DNA of 64,000 bases from Desulfothermus sp964427155 (GCA_964427155.1 CAYRSC010000003.1:1-64000); one strand, 5' to 3'; counted from the first letter of the stretch, positions 35,237 through 43,593 are shown. The notes: generated by a model not told the origin, from the letters alone. Numbers and translations: made by a program.

Positions 35237-35611
35237 TTAGGCCTTCCAAAGGCCATGAATATTACAGTATTCCCTAGCAGATATATTCTCCGCCTCCACC
35301 TTAAACTCTGCCTCTGGCACCTCACCTGGATCCAGGAAGTAGAGATAAGAACGATTATCTGCAATAAGCTCTATCCATTCAATATAATGCTTCTCTTCCA
35401 TGGGATGGGCTACGCTCCCCACCTTTACCTTATATCCTCCCTCTATCTTCTCAATTACAGGGACGTGTTTCTCCAGAGCCGCATCCACAGATCCCTCCTT
35501 TAAGAGTATCATTGGGGCCCCACAACATACCAGCTCTCCCTTTCCCCCATGAAGCACCATTACAATATTTCCGCACTTCTCACATTTATATACCTGCCGT
35601 CTCTCTGCCAT
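35237..35611 (-). CDS. dfx: Desulfoferrodoxin (superoxide reductase, two-iron class)
   Basis: This 124-residue enzyme reduces superoxide to hydrogen peroxide. The N-terminal desulforedoxin-like centre I uses Cys10, Cys13, Cys29 and Cys30. The catalytic centre II shows His49 (EKHVP), His69 and His75 (HPMEEKHYIEW), Cys116 and His119 (CNIHGLW). All ligands are present, so this is a complete class I enzyme. It lies between rubrerythrin and rubredoxin, its electron donor, with short gaps. Confidence 0.96.
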   Translation of the reverse strand: MAERRQVYKCEKCGNIVMVLHGGKGELVCCGAPMILLKEGSVDAALEKHVPVIEKIEGGYKVKVGSVAHPMEEKHYIEWIELIADNRSYLYFLDPGEVPEAEFKVEAENISAREYCNIHGLWKA

Positions 35612-35629
35612 AACAACCTCCCTTTCTGG

Positions 35630-36205
35630 TTAATAGTTCTCTCCTAAAAGTTCAAAATAGGCCTTTGAATGGGCACACGCAGGACACTTCTCAGGGGCCT
35701 CTTTTCCTTTATGAAGATATCCACAGTTAATACAGCGCCATACTACCTCTTCCTCTCTCTTAAAGACCCTACCCTGCTCTATATTCTCAGCCAGCTTCTT
35801 ATACCTCTTTTCATGTTGCTCCTCTGCCACTGCAATGGCCTCAAATATCACTGCTATCTCTTCAAAACCCTCTTCCCTGGCTATCTTTGCAAACTCAGGA
35901 TACATCTGGGTATGCTCATGATTTTCCCCTGCAGCAGCTGCCCTTAAATTTTCCAGGGTGCTACCAATGGTTCCTGCGGGAAAAGCCCCCGCCACTTCTA
36001 CCTCACCTCCTTCCAGGAGCTTAAACAACCTCTTGGCATGTTCTTTCTCCTGATTTGCAGTCTCCTCAAATATCCTGGCAATCTGGACATATCCCTCTTT
36101 CTTGGCCTGAGATGCAAAATAGGTATAACGATTCCTTGCCTGAGACTCTCCAACAAATGCAGCCAGGATGTTCTTCTCTGTCCTTGTTCCCTTCAAACTT
36201 GCCAT
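35630..36205 (-). CDS. rbr: Rubrerythrin
   Basis: The 191-residue protein reduces hydrogen peroxide in the cytoplasm of anaerobes. It has the diiron four-helix bundle with ExxH-type ligands (FEETANQEKEHA at about 46, EAIAVAEEQHEKR near 122) and a C-terminal rubredoxin-like domain with CINCGY and CPACAHS. The length is standard. With superoxide reductase downstream, the operon handles superoxide and then peroxide in sequence. It starts one base after the 79-residue gene. Confidence 0.96.
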   Translation of the reverse strand: MASLKGTRTEKNILAAFVGESQARNRYTYFASQAKKEGYVQIARIFEETANQEKEHAKRLFKLLEGGEVEVAGAFPAGTIGSTLENLRAAAAGENHEHTQMYPEFAKIAREEGFEEIAVIFEAIAVAEEQHEKRYKKLAENIEQGRVFKREEEVVWRCINCGYLHKGKEAPEKCPACAHSKAYFELLGENY

Positions 36206-36206
36206 A

Positions 36207-36446
36207 TTAATCCTCCTTGTCTTTTGCTTTGTGTTTTGAGTGAATCATTAATTCTTCCTGGGCGATCTTCCTTATCTTAAAGGCACAGTCCCTGATCACC
36301 CCGTATAAGATTAAACATCCATTATCCGAGGCAAACCTGGTACCCCTTCTGGAGATCTCCATCATTTTATCTGCAAGCCTTAAGACCTCCAGGAGGTACT
36401 CCCTCTCGTTGGTAAGCAAAACCCCCTGAGAATCCTGCGTATTCAT
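36207..36446 (-). CDS. Hypothetical small protein, first gene of the oxygen-defence operon
   Basis: This 79-residue protein is helical and charged, with no signal peptide or membrane segment and a single Cys pair-free core (SDNGCLILYGVIRDCAFKI holds two Cys ten residues apart). I do not recognise its family. It is the first gene after the sigma-54 promoter, and rubrerythrin follows after one base, so it is almost surely expressed with the oxygen-defence enzymes. A ribosome binding site AGGA lies before the ATG at 36446. Confidence 0.75.
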   Translation of the reverse strand: MNTQDSQGVLLTNEREYLLEVLRLADKMMEISRRGTRFASDNGCLILYGVIRDCAFKIRKIAQEELMIHSKHKAKDKED

Positions 36447-36480
36447 ATTCCTGCATCCTCAATGCTTTTGAAAAAATTAA

Positions 36481-36496
36481 AGCAAAAACAGTGCCA
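36481..36496 (-). promoter_or_regulatory. Sigma-54 (-24/-12) promoter of the oxygen-defence operon
   Basis: On the minus strand TGGCAC is followed after exactly five bases by TTGCT, matching the sigma-54 consensus TGGCAC-N5-TTGCW with correct spacing. It lies 35 bases before the ATG at 36446, giving an expected transcript start near 36470. The enhancer-binding activator gene ends only 124 bases upstream. Confidence 0.88.
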
Positions 36497-36550
36497 TAGA
36501 AAAAACTCCTTCAATCTCCCTAAATTCAAAAGATCCTCTCCTTCTGGAGG

Positions 36551-36577
36551 GGAATAAAAACAAGGGTGAGACACCCT
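36551..36577 (-). terminator. Probable terminator of the sigma-54 activator gene
   Basis: On the minus strand AGGGTG-TCT-CACCCT is followed by TTGTTTTTATT. The short GC stem and T-rich tail lie about 45 bases after the activator gene stop and upstream of the sigma-54 promoter. Confidence 0.55.
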
Positions 36578-36591
36578 CTTAGAGATAAAAG

Positions 36592-36607
36592 TGTCTCATA
36601 TGAGACA
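36592..36607. promoter_or_regulatory. Upstream activator palindrome for the sigma-54 promoter
   Basis: TGTCTCATATGAGACA is a perfect 16-base palindrome centred about 130 bases upstream of the expected sigma-54 transcript start. That is a usual distance for an enhancer-binding protein site. A further half-site TGAGACA lies at 36567-36573, overlapping the terminator stem. It is most likely bound by the FIS-type C-terminus of the adjacent activator. Confidence 0.75.
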
Positions 36608-36619
36608 GTTATCAAAAAA

Positions 36620-37981
36620 TTATGCCTGCTCTCTATTTAACCGGGAAAGGAGACGATAAAGTGTGGCCCTGGATATCCCCAGCAATTTTGCGGCCTTTGC
36701 CTTGTTTCCTCCTGCCTTTTCTATGGCCTCTTTTATTATCTCAGGAGAAAGGTCTTTTTTAAGGCCCCTGGCACCAGGAGAGGGAGGATTAAGGTTTATC
36801 TTTCTATCTACTGTTGACTCCTGGATATAAGGAGGAAGATGACACACATCCACGGTCATATTACTATCCTCCTGGGCCTCCACCAGGGCATATTGAAGAA
36901 CATTTTGAAGTTCTCTTATATTTCCCGGCCATGAATAAGAAGAGAGCATCCTCAGAGCAGAAGGGGTAATCCTGTGGGGAGGGATATTAAACATAGTGGA
37001 AAACTCTTTTAAAAAATGGTCCACCAAGAGGGGGATATCCTCTCTCCTCTCACGTAGGGGCGGGATGTGAATGGGGATAACTGAGAGGCGATAATAGAGG
37101 TCTTCTCTAAAATTTCCTTGTCTTATCTCCTCCTGGAGGTCTTTATTGGTAGCAGAAATTATCCTCACATCCACCCGAAGCTGTTTTGTATCTCCCAGGC
37201 GTTCAATGTGGTAGCTCTGGATGGCCCTAAGAAGTTTCACCTGCATAAATGGACTTATATCTCCTATCTCATCTAGAAAAAGGGTGCCCCCATGGGCCAG
37301 TTCAAACCTTCCCTTCTTGTTCCTAACCGCCCCTGTAAAGGCGCCCTTTACATAGCCAAACAGCTCACTCTCTATAAGGGAGTCAGGCAGGGCCCCACAA
37401 TTTACCGCCACAAAGGGTCCTGTGGACCTTGGACTAAGCTTATGTATCACTTGGGCCACCAACTCCTTACCTGTACCAGACTCTCCCAGTATAAGCACGG
37501 GTACATTTATCCTGGAGACATTTCTTATCTGTTGATAGAGGCGAAGCATCTTTTCTGTCTTTCCAATTATACCGTGAAATTCACATACATCCTCCAGATG
37601 TGTCTGAAAGTATATCTCTGGCGTAATATTCTCAAATACTGCCACCACCCCTTGCATCCTTTTTTCAGCATCAAAAAAGGGAGAGACCTTCATCTCCAGG
37701 TAGCACATATGTCCATCTCGTCTTGCAAATTGGAGGTTATAGGAGAGTTTTCTAAACTCTAAGAATTCAGTATCCTGTTTAAACATGCATTTATTTCCAC
37801 AAAATCCACCGTCAAAGACCTCATGACAGTCCTTTCCAAGGACCTCTTCCCTGCTATAACCTGTTATCTTTTCAGCTTCTTCATTAAAAAAAAATATCTT
37901 TCTCTCAAGGTCATGGGCTATGACCGCCACGGGGAGGGCACTCATCACCTGGAGAAGGGAGGTTCTCTGGAAGTGACTCAT
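36620..37981 (-). CDS. PAS-domain sigma-54-dependent activator of the oxygen-defence operon
   Basis: The 453-residue enhancer-binding protein has an N-terminal PAS domain (about 10-120), the AAA+ sigma-54 interaction domain (about 135-365) and a FIS-type helix-turn-helix (about 410-450). In the AAA+ part are Walker A GESGTGKE (166-173), the loop GAFTGA (213-218) and Walker B LFLDEIGD (D237/E238). All features needed to open a sigma-54 complex are intact. The PAS domain has Cys52, Cys61 and Cys65 (DCHEVF then CGNKC), a possible redox or metal sensor. There is no phosphorylated receiver. It lies directly upstream of a sigma-54 promoter with a matching palindrome, so it probably activates the next operon. 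Confidence 0.9.
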   Translation of the reverse strand: MSHFQRTSLLQVMSALPVAVIAHDLERKIFFFNEEAEKITGYSREEVLGKDCHEVFDGGFCGNKCMFKQDTEFLEFRKLSYNLQFARRDGHMCYLEMKVSPFFDAEKRMQGVVAVFENITPEIYFQTHLEDVCEFHGIIGKTEKMLRLYQQIRNVSRINVPVLILGESGTGKELVAQVIHKLSPRSTGPFVAVNCGALPDSLIESELFGYVKGAFTGAVRNKKGRFELAHGGTLFLDEIGDISPFMQVKLLRAIQSYHIERLGDTKQLRVDVRIISATNKDLQEEIRQGNFREDLYYRLSVIPIHIPPLRERREDIPLLVDHFLKEFSTMFNIPPHRITPSALRMLSSYSWPGNIRELQNVLQYALVEAQEDSNMTVDVCHLPPYIQESTVDRKINLNPPSPGARGLKKDLSPEIIKEAIEKAGGNKAKAAKLLGISRATLYRLLSRLNREQA

Positions 37982-38034
37982 AATAGAATTTCCACAGACG
38001 TGATTAAGGAGTTGTATTCTATTTGATTTTTGAC

Positions 38035-38063
38035 TTTATACCATGTAAACACAAAAGAGACAA
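38035..38063 (-). promoter_or_regulatory. Sigma-70-type promoter of the activator gene
   Basis: On the minus strand TTGTCT and TATAAA are separated by 17 bases, about 55 bases before the ATG at 37981. The -35 element overlaps TGTCTC, one arm of the palindrome found at 36592-36607, so autoregulation is possible. Confidence 0.55.
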
Positions 38064-38135
38064 GGTCAATTATTTTCCAAATCCAGGGATAAGGGATTTT
38101 TCAACCCTCTCACCATTTAAATAGAGGAGAGAGAG

Positions 38136-38558
38136 ATGCTGGAGAGTAAGGAAAAAAAGGAACTGGAGGAATTTATATCCTCTTGGAGGGAGTGCAGGGC
38201 AAAAGAGACCTTTATGAAACTAAGGGCCTTATTAGAAACCCTGCAGGATGTGGAGCTAAATTTCAAGGCAAGGCCAGGGATCTCATACTCCCTCAGGGCA
38301 AAACACCTCAAACAAAAAGATAGGCCCCTGTTTGTGATGATAGATGTCATAGACGATAATGAGGACAATAGATGGCTCTCTATCTGCTTTTACCAGGACC
38401 TTATCTCAGATCCAGAGGAAAAGGGGGACCTTATTCCCCAAGGTCTAATGGGAGAGGATGGATATTGTTTTGACCTGGAGGAGTATGAAGAAAGGGAGGT
38501 CTCTTATATTGAAGAGAGGATAAAAGAGGCATATACCAGGGCCAGCACCTGCGCTTGA
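38136..38558 (+). CDS. Conserved-looking hypothetical protein
   Basis: The 140-residue acidic protein has a helical N-terminal half (about 1-65) and a strand-rich C-terminal half with an Asp-rich segment (MIDVIDDNEDNRW). I recognise no family and see no export signal. GAGGAGAGAG precedes the ATG at 38136. It is the first of three plus-strand genes and stops four bases before the DUF523 gene, so the two are probably cotranscribed. The region between it and the divergent activator gene holds the activator's promoter. Confidence 0.6.
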   Translation: MLESKEKKELEEFISSWRECRAKETFMKLRALLETLQDVELNFKARPGISYSLRAKHLKQKDRPLFVMIDVIDDNEDNRWLSICFYQDLISDPEEKGDLIPQGLMGEDGYCFDLEEYEEREVSYIEERIKEAYTRASTCA

Positions 38559-38561
38559 AAA

Positions 38562-39470
38562 ATGACTCTCCCCATTGTTGTTATAAGCTCCTGTCTTGTT
38601 GGGAAACGCACCAGATATAATGGGAAGGTACTTTCCCTTGGGTGGATTGAGAGGCTTTCTTCCCATGTGCAATTTTTAGATGTATGCCCTGAGGTGGGTA
38701 TAGGCTTGCCAGTTCCCCGACCCCCTATAGATGTGGTGAGAAAAGGGAAAACATATGTGGTGATTGAAGAAGGGACAGAAAGGGACCTCACAGATGAAAT
38801 AAGGAGCTTTTGTATAAAAACCTTAAAAGGACTTCCAGGAGTAGATGGTTTTTTATTAAAGTCCCGCTCTCCCACCTGTGGCTATAGGGATACAAAGATA
38901 TATGCCCATCCCAACAAGAAAGGGTTTTTGAAGATGGGGATGGGCATATTTACCAGAGAGATCTCCAAAAGATTCCCCTTACTCCCTATAGAAGACGAGC
39001 AGTGTCTTTCAAATCCTTATCAGAGACATCACTACTTCATCAGGATATTTATTCCCTTTAGTGTGCGAAAGATAGAAAAGACAGGGGCCTACCACGAACT
39101 TGAGTTCCTCCACCACTCCTTACGTCCCCTTATATTCGTATACTCTCCCTCCTCTCTGGAGAAAATGGATGCCCTTATACGGGAAATAAGGTCCCCTCAT
39201 CCAGACTTTCCCATGATTATAAAAAACTATCTCTCTCTCCTCTCCCTGAGCCTTAGAAATATCCCCCATACCTCCTTCTACCTATACTCTTTAAAAAAGT
39301 TTTATAAGGGGCTCCTAGAAAGGACCAGGTGCTTAAACTCCCTACCTATGGAGATAAGCGAAAGGGAAATAATGAATATATTAACTCTTCTGGCAAACAC
39401 TACTCCAAAAAAAGGGCCATACCCTTCCCTTATTCATCCCTATCCCCTGGGCTTAATAATGGAAAATTAG
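38562..39470 (+). CDS. DUF523/DUF1722 protein, TudS-like
   Basis: The 302-residue protein combines a DUF523 domain (about 1-150) and a DUF1722/YbgA-like domain (about 170-290). DUF523 proteins include TudS, a thiouracil desulfurase with a three-Cys 4Fe-4S cluster. The expected Cys are visible in SSCLVG (Cys10), LDVCPEVG (about 42) and RSPTCGY (about 105). The pairing with DUF1722 is common in bacteria, but its natural substrate is not settled. It may act on thiolated nucleotides, which would fit a nearby TtcA-like gene only loosely. It has no membrane segment. Confidence 0.85.
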   Translation: MTLPIVVISSCLVGKRTRYNGKVLSLGWIERLSSHVQFLDVCPEVGIGLPVPRPPIDVVRKGKTYVVIEEGTERDLTDEIRSFCIKTLKGLPGVDGFLLKSRSPTCGYRDTKIYAHPNKKGFLKMGMGIFTREISKRFPLLPIEDEQCLSNPYQRHHYFIRIFIPFSVRKIEKTGAYHELEFLHHSLRPLIFVYSPSSLEKMDALIREIRSPHPDFPMIIKNYLSLLSLSLRNIPHTSFYLYSLKKFYKGLLERTRCLNSLPMEISEREIMNILTLLANTTPKKGPYPSLIHPYPLGLIMEN

Positions 39471-39604
39471 TTGAAAAAATATGAGCTAATGATAGTTAGA
39501 AATAAAAGGACTCCATAAATTTCATAGGGGAGATAACCCCAAATGGAAGGACCCTTAATATGACGACAATAAATGGAGAAAGATAAGAGAAAGATAAAGA
39601 TCCT

Positions 39605-39988
39605 ATGAAAATAAAGTGGTACACAGACCCCCTCTTCTATGGGGCCATGGTGCTGGGATTTATGGCCTGGATACTGCCCCATGGCAGTGGGAAACCACCT
39701 GGAATCTGGAAGATAGTTATATCCGCACTCGCAGAAGAGATAGCCTTCAGGGGATTAATCCTGGAATGGCTAGGAAGGCTGGTTCAAAAAGTTTTTGGCC
39801 CTATTAGCCTGGCAAATCTGTTGACCTCCCTTTTATTTGTCCTCTCCCACCTCCTGTATCATCCCCTCCCCTGGGCCATTGCCACGTTCTTTCCTTCTCT
39901 TATATTTGGAATTTTATGGGAAAGATATAAAACCATTATTCCATGCTGGGCATGTCATTGCTTTTATAACTTATTATTTTTCTATTAA
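39605..39988 (+). CDS. Short CPBP-family intramembrane protease (MrtJ-like)
   Basis: The 127-residue protein has three or four membrane segments and the CPBP glutamic protease motifs: EEIAFRG (about residue 43), FVLSHLLYHP (about 77-86), and a C-terminal HCFYN. Such short versions resemble MrtJ, the sorting protease of JDVT-CTERM systems, more than full-length CAAX proteases. No JDVT-type C-terminal tail is visible among proteins of this window, so the substrate is unknown. It lies 134 bases after the DUF523 gene and overlaps the end of the convergent ClC gene by four bases. Confidence 0.72.
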   Translation: MKIKWYTDPLFYGAMVLGFMAWILPHGSGKPPGIWKIVISALAEEIAFRGLILEWLGRLVQKVFGPISLANLLTSLLFVLSHLLYHPLPWAIATFFPSLIFGILWERYKTIIPCWACHCFYNLLFFY

Positions 39989-41763
39989 TTTTTAGACCCT
40001 ATCTCCTCTACTTTTCTATTATAAAATGCAATAACTTCTCTTCTTCTTAGCATACCTAAAAGTTTGGAAGGATTTTTAAAATCTACCACAGGTAAACTAT
40101 CTAAATTTTTTATTGTAAATTTTTTCATTACTGTATGTAAATCTTCTTTTAGTGTAGTATAAATTATATTAGAGGTAGCTATATCTTTTACTATAATCAA
40201 TTTTTCTATCTCTTCAGAAAACAAAATACACCTAAAATCGGATGTAGAAAATATTCCAACCAGATGACCATCTTTGTTTACAACAGGAAAATAATGTTGG
40301 GTTGTATTACAAAAAAATCTTTTAAAATCTAAAAAACTCATATCTTCTGGAACAACATCCACCTGTTGAATGGATTTTTCAATATCTCTGACACGATAAG
40401 CCTTTAATATATCAAAGAAAAATTCTCCTGCATGGGCAGGAGAAGCCGCCTTATTCTGAACCTGTTCTCTATAAATACTCCATCTGCGAGAAAAGTTATA
40501 ACACAAAAGACATACGAGAAAGGAGGGTAAGAGGAGCTGATAAGAATTAGTCATCTCGCTCACAAAAATAATGGTGGATATAGGGGCATTGGATACTGCC
40601 GTAAAAAATCCAGCCATTCCCAGAATTACCATGGACTGAGGAGAGGTTATAATGTGGGGGAGCAGATGATGAAACAAAATTCCACATGCGCCCCCAATAC
40701 ATCCCCCTATCACAATAGAAGGTCCAAAGACACCTCCACTTCCCCCTGAACCAATACTAAAGGAAGTAGTCAATATCTTACCAAAGGCCACAGCCAAAAG
40801 CAAAAGGACTCCAAGTTTATTAAAAAGGGCATCTTGAAGAACGCCGTACCCAAAGGAAAGGGTCTCTGGGAGAAAGAAACCAATTATTCCAGTAAGAAGG
40901 CCTCCAATGGCGGGCCTTAGGGCAGGATATATCTTTAATTCCTTAAAAAAATCATGCACAAGGTAAAAGCTCTTCACATAGAGGAAACTAACACCACTTA
41001 AGATAAGGGCAAGTAGGCTATAGGGAGCTAGCTCTAGGGGATTTTTGAATGTATAAGGGGAGGAGTGAAACAGAGAGCCCCATCCATAGATGAGACAAAA
41101 GATACAATATGCCACAACTGAAGATATGCCTGAAGGTATCAACACCTCAGCTTCAAAATCTGGCTCTGCATATAACACCTCTGCAGCAAAAAGGGCACCT
41201 GCAAGGGGGGCCCTGAAGATACTTCCCACCCCTGCTCCTATGCCCGCGGCCATCATTATCCTTCTTTCTGAAGGAGAAAGTCGCAGTCTAGTGGCGAGAT
41301 AGGATCCAAAACCTGCACCTATCTGGGCTATTGGCCCTTCCCTTCCCCCTGAGCCCCCAGATGTAAGGGTAATAGCCGAGGCGAGGGTCTTTATCACAGG
41401 CACCTGGGGTCTTATGAGCCCGTCCTTTTTATGATATGCCTCTATTGCAGCATCTGTCCCGTGTCCTTCTGCCTCAGGGGCAAAGGTATATACCAGCCAT
41501 CCACTAACAAGACCTCCCAGCGTGGGAAGCACAATAAGCATCCACCGATTAAACGAGGTTTGTGTAGGAGAAAAGATAGAAATCTCTCCGTGGGGACCAG
41601 ATGGTCTAAATCCCGCCAGCAGGTCCATGATATAGTGCATACCTACATCGCACAGTAACTGAAATACCACGGATCCAAGCCCCGCAATTATTCCAATAAG
41701 AATAAAAAGGAGAAGATTCCTTCCTGAATGACGAAGGTTGATAGAAAAGAGGGATATATTCAT
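39985..41763 (-). CDS. ClC chloride channel/transporter with CBS domains (second copy)
   Basis: The 592-residue protein has the ClC membrane domain (about 15-440) with ion-pathway motifs LTSGGSGGREGPIA (gating Glu in REGP) and SGGVFGPSIV. A C-terminal pair of CBS domains follows (about 465-580). ClC proteins carry Cl- or exchange it for protons, and CBS domains bind adenine nucleotides. It starts three bases after its tandem homologue. Its 3' third (about 39985-40550), coding for the CBS region, is markedly richer in A and T than the rest. Confidence 0.9.
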   Translation of the reverse strand: MNISLFSINLRHSGRNLLLFILIGIIAGLGSVVFQLLCDVGMHYIMDLLAGFRPSGPHGEISIFSPTQTSFNRWMLIVLPTLGGLVSGWLVYTFAPEAEGHGTDAAIEAYHKKDGLIRPQVPVIKTLASAITLTSGGSGGREGPIAQIGAGFGSYLATRLRLSPSERRIMMAAGIGAGVGSIFRAPLAGALFAAEVLYAEPDFEAEVLIPSGISSVVAYCIFCLIYGWGSLFHSSPYTFKNPLELAPYSLLALILSGVSFLYVKSFYLVHDFFKELKIYPALRPAIGGLLTGIIGFFLPETLSFGYGVLQDALFNKLGVLLLLAVAFGKILTTSFSIGSGGSGGVFGPSIVIGGCIGGACGILFHHLLPHIITSPQSMVILGMAGFFTAVSNAPISTIIFVSEMTNSYQLLLPSFLVCLLCYNFSRRWSIYREQVQNKAASPAHAGEFFFDILKAYRVRDIEKSIQQVDVVPEDMSFLDFKRFFCNTTQHYFPVVNKDGHLVGIFSTSDFRCILFSEEIEKLIIVKDIATSNIIYTTLKEDLHTVMKKFTIKNLDSLPVVDFKNPSKLLGMLRRREVIAFYNRKVEEIGSKN

Positions 41764-41766
41764 AAA

Positions 41767-43593
41767 TTAAAGATGCTTTTCCTTCAGTTCCTCCACCTTT
41801 CTGTTGTAGAAAGAGATGATAGACTTTCTCCTCAAAAGTCCAAGTATCTTCCCCTCAGGAGAAGAGAGCACAGGAAGGGCATCTATATTCTTTGAGGTTA
41901 TCTTGGAGAGGGCATCATTCAGGCTTTCCTCGGGATAGGTAACCACCACATTGGTAACAGCAATATCTTTTATAAGGACGAGGTCCTCAATCTCAGGGTT
42001 AAACAACACATGCCTTATGTCCGAAGCAGAAAAGATCCCCGTTAATTTCCCCTCCTTATTTACCACAGGGAAAGAATATTGGGTGGTATTGATAAATATC
42101 TTCTTTTTAAAGTCTGAAAAGCGCATATCTTCTGGCACTGTATATATCTCATCCAGTTCTTCCAAAAGTTCTTCCACCTTATGCTCACTTAACACATCCA
42201 CAAACAGCTCTCCTGAATGAGCAGGAGATTGAAATTTGTTATCTAACTGATTCTCATAAATAGAGATATTTCTATTGAAAAATATACAGATGGCAGAACA
42301 AAACATCAATGGAGCCAACAGTCCATAATCCTGCGTAAGTTCACATACTATAATAAAAGGTCCCACTGGTGCAGACCCTGCCCCTGCAAAAAAAGATGCC
42401 ATTCCCACCAGCACATATGCACCAGGGGCGGTAACCACATCAGGAAAATATAAATGGGCAAGCGCCCCAATCATTCCCCCTGCCATCCCCCCTATAAAAA
42501 GGGTGGGGGCAAACATACCTCCACTCATCTCAGAACCCAAGGTAACAGAGGTGGCCACCATCTTTGCCAGCATAAACATCCCCATGGAGAGGATAGAGAT
42601 CTTTCCCAGGATTGCCAGCTCCAGCCATCCATATCCACCACTTAACACATAGGGATAAAACATCCCCATCACACCCATGATAAAACCACCAAGTGCTGAA
42701 GTGACAATGAGTCCCGCCTTTTTCTTAACCCTCTGAAAAAATGAATATTTTATTGAAAAAAAGGTACTTACATAAAGATGGCCACACATGGCACAAAAGA
42801 TGGCAAGCACCAAGTAAAAAGGCAACTCCTTGGGATTAAAGTAAAAGTGAGGTATCCCAAATATGGGATGATTTCCAAAGATAAGGGTAAACACAGTATA
42901 GGCAATCACAGAAGAAATAATAGCTGGAAGGAGGGCCTCACTCTCAAAATCTTCCTTGTATATAATCTCTACCGCGGTAATGGCTCCCCCCAAGGGGGCA
43001 CGAAAGATGGCCCCAAGTCCTCCCCCTGCACCTGCAAGGAGAAGTATCCTCCTCTCTTTTGGAGAGAGCTTTAGTCTGGTGGCAAGCCAGGATCCCAGTC
43101 CTCCTCCAATGAGGGTGATGGGACCTTCTCTTCCTGCACTCCCACCACTTCCAATGGTCAAGACCGCAGTTACTCCCCGAATGAACATCACCAATGGACT
43201 TACATATCCCTCTTCATGATGAAAGGCACGGGTGATACCATCTGTACCATCTGTACAATGGTCCATCTGGGCATTGGGGATAAAAAACTTCACCACTATC
43301 CCTGTTAATAGACCCACCAGGGTAGTAAAAACTGGAATAAGCCACGGCCTCGCCATCCCAGGAGGGGCCTCAAAGAGCCTTTCTCCTGCAGGGGCAGGGA
43401 TTGCCTGCCCTGCCAGTTGATTTAAAAGGTGAAATTTGGTCCACTCAATCCCAAAGTAAAACAGGGAGGCGGCACAGCCTGCCAATATCCCTAAGATAAT
43501 GCTGAGTAACATCAATCTAAACATGGTCACGGACTTATACACATCCTTTGAAGTAAGCCAAAACTCCCTTATCCTCTGAATTATAGACTCCAT
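41767..43593 (-). CDS. ClC chloride channel/transporter with CBS domains (first copy)
   Basis: The 608-residue protein shares architecture with the following gene: membrane domain with GSGGSAGREGPI and EMSGGMFAPTLFIGG motifs, then two CBS domains (about 470-600). The two protein sequences are clearly related but diverged throughout, so this is an old duplication. ClC proteins work as homodimers; whether these two form heterodimers is unknown. It follows the universal-stress-like gene by seven bases, within the ribF-usp-clc-clc unit. Confidence 0.9.
   Translation of the reverse strand: MESIIQRIREFWLTSKDVYKSVTMFRLMLLSIILGILAGCAASLFYFGIEWTKFHLLNQLAGQAIPAPAGERLFEAPPGMARPWLIPVFTTLVGLLTGIVVKFFIPNAQMDHCTDGTDGITRAFHHEEGYVSPLVMFIRGVTAVLTIGSGGSAGREGPITLIGGGLGSWLATRLKLSPKERRILLLAGAGGGLGAIFRAPLGGAITAVEIIYKEDFESEALLPAIISSVIAYTVFTLIFGNHPIFGIPHFYFNPKELPFYLVLAIFCAMCGHLYVSTFFSIKYSFFQRVKKKAGLIVTSALGGFIMGVMGMFYPYVLSGGYGWLELAILGKISILSMGMFMLAKMVATSVTLGSEMSGGMFAPTLFIGGMAGGMIGALAHLYFPDVVTAPGAYVLVGMASFFAGAGSAPVGPFIIVCELTQDYGLLAPLMFCSAICIFFNRNISIYENQLDNKFQSPAHSGELFVDVLSEHKVEELLEELDEIYTVPEDMRFSDFKKKIFINTTQYSFPVVNKEGKLTGIFSASDIRHVLFNPEIEDLVLIKDIAVTNVVVTYPEESLNDALSKITSKNIDALPVLSSPEGKILGLLRRKSIISFYNRKVEELKEKHL

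Noticed and set aside
35014..35364. 116-residue minus-strand ORF overlapping the rubredoxin gene
   Set aside because: The rubredoxin frame (35063-35221) encodes both CxxCG motifs; the longer ORF is a shifted frame that also runs through the terminator.
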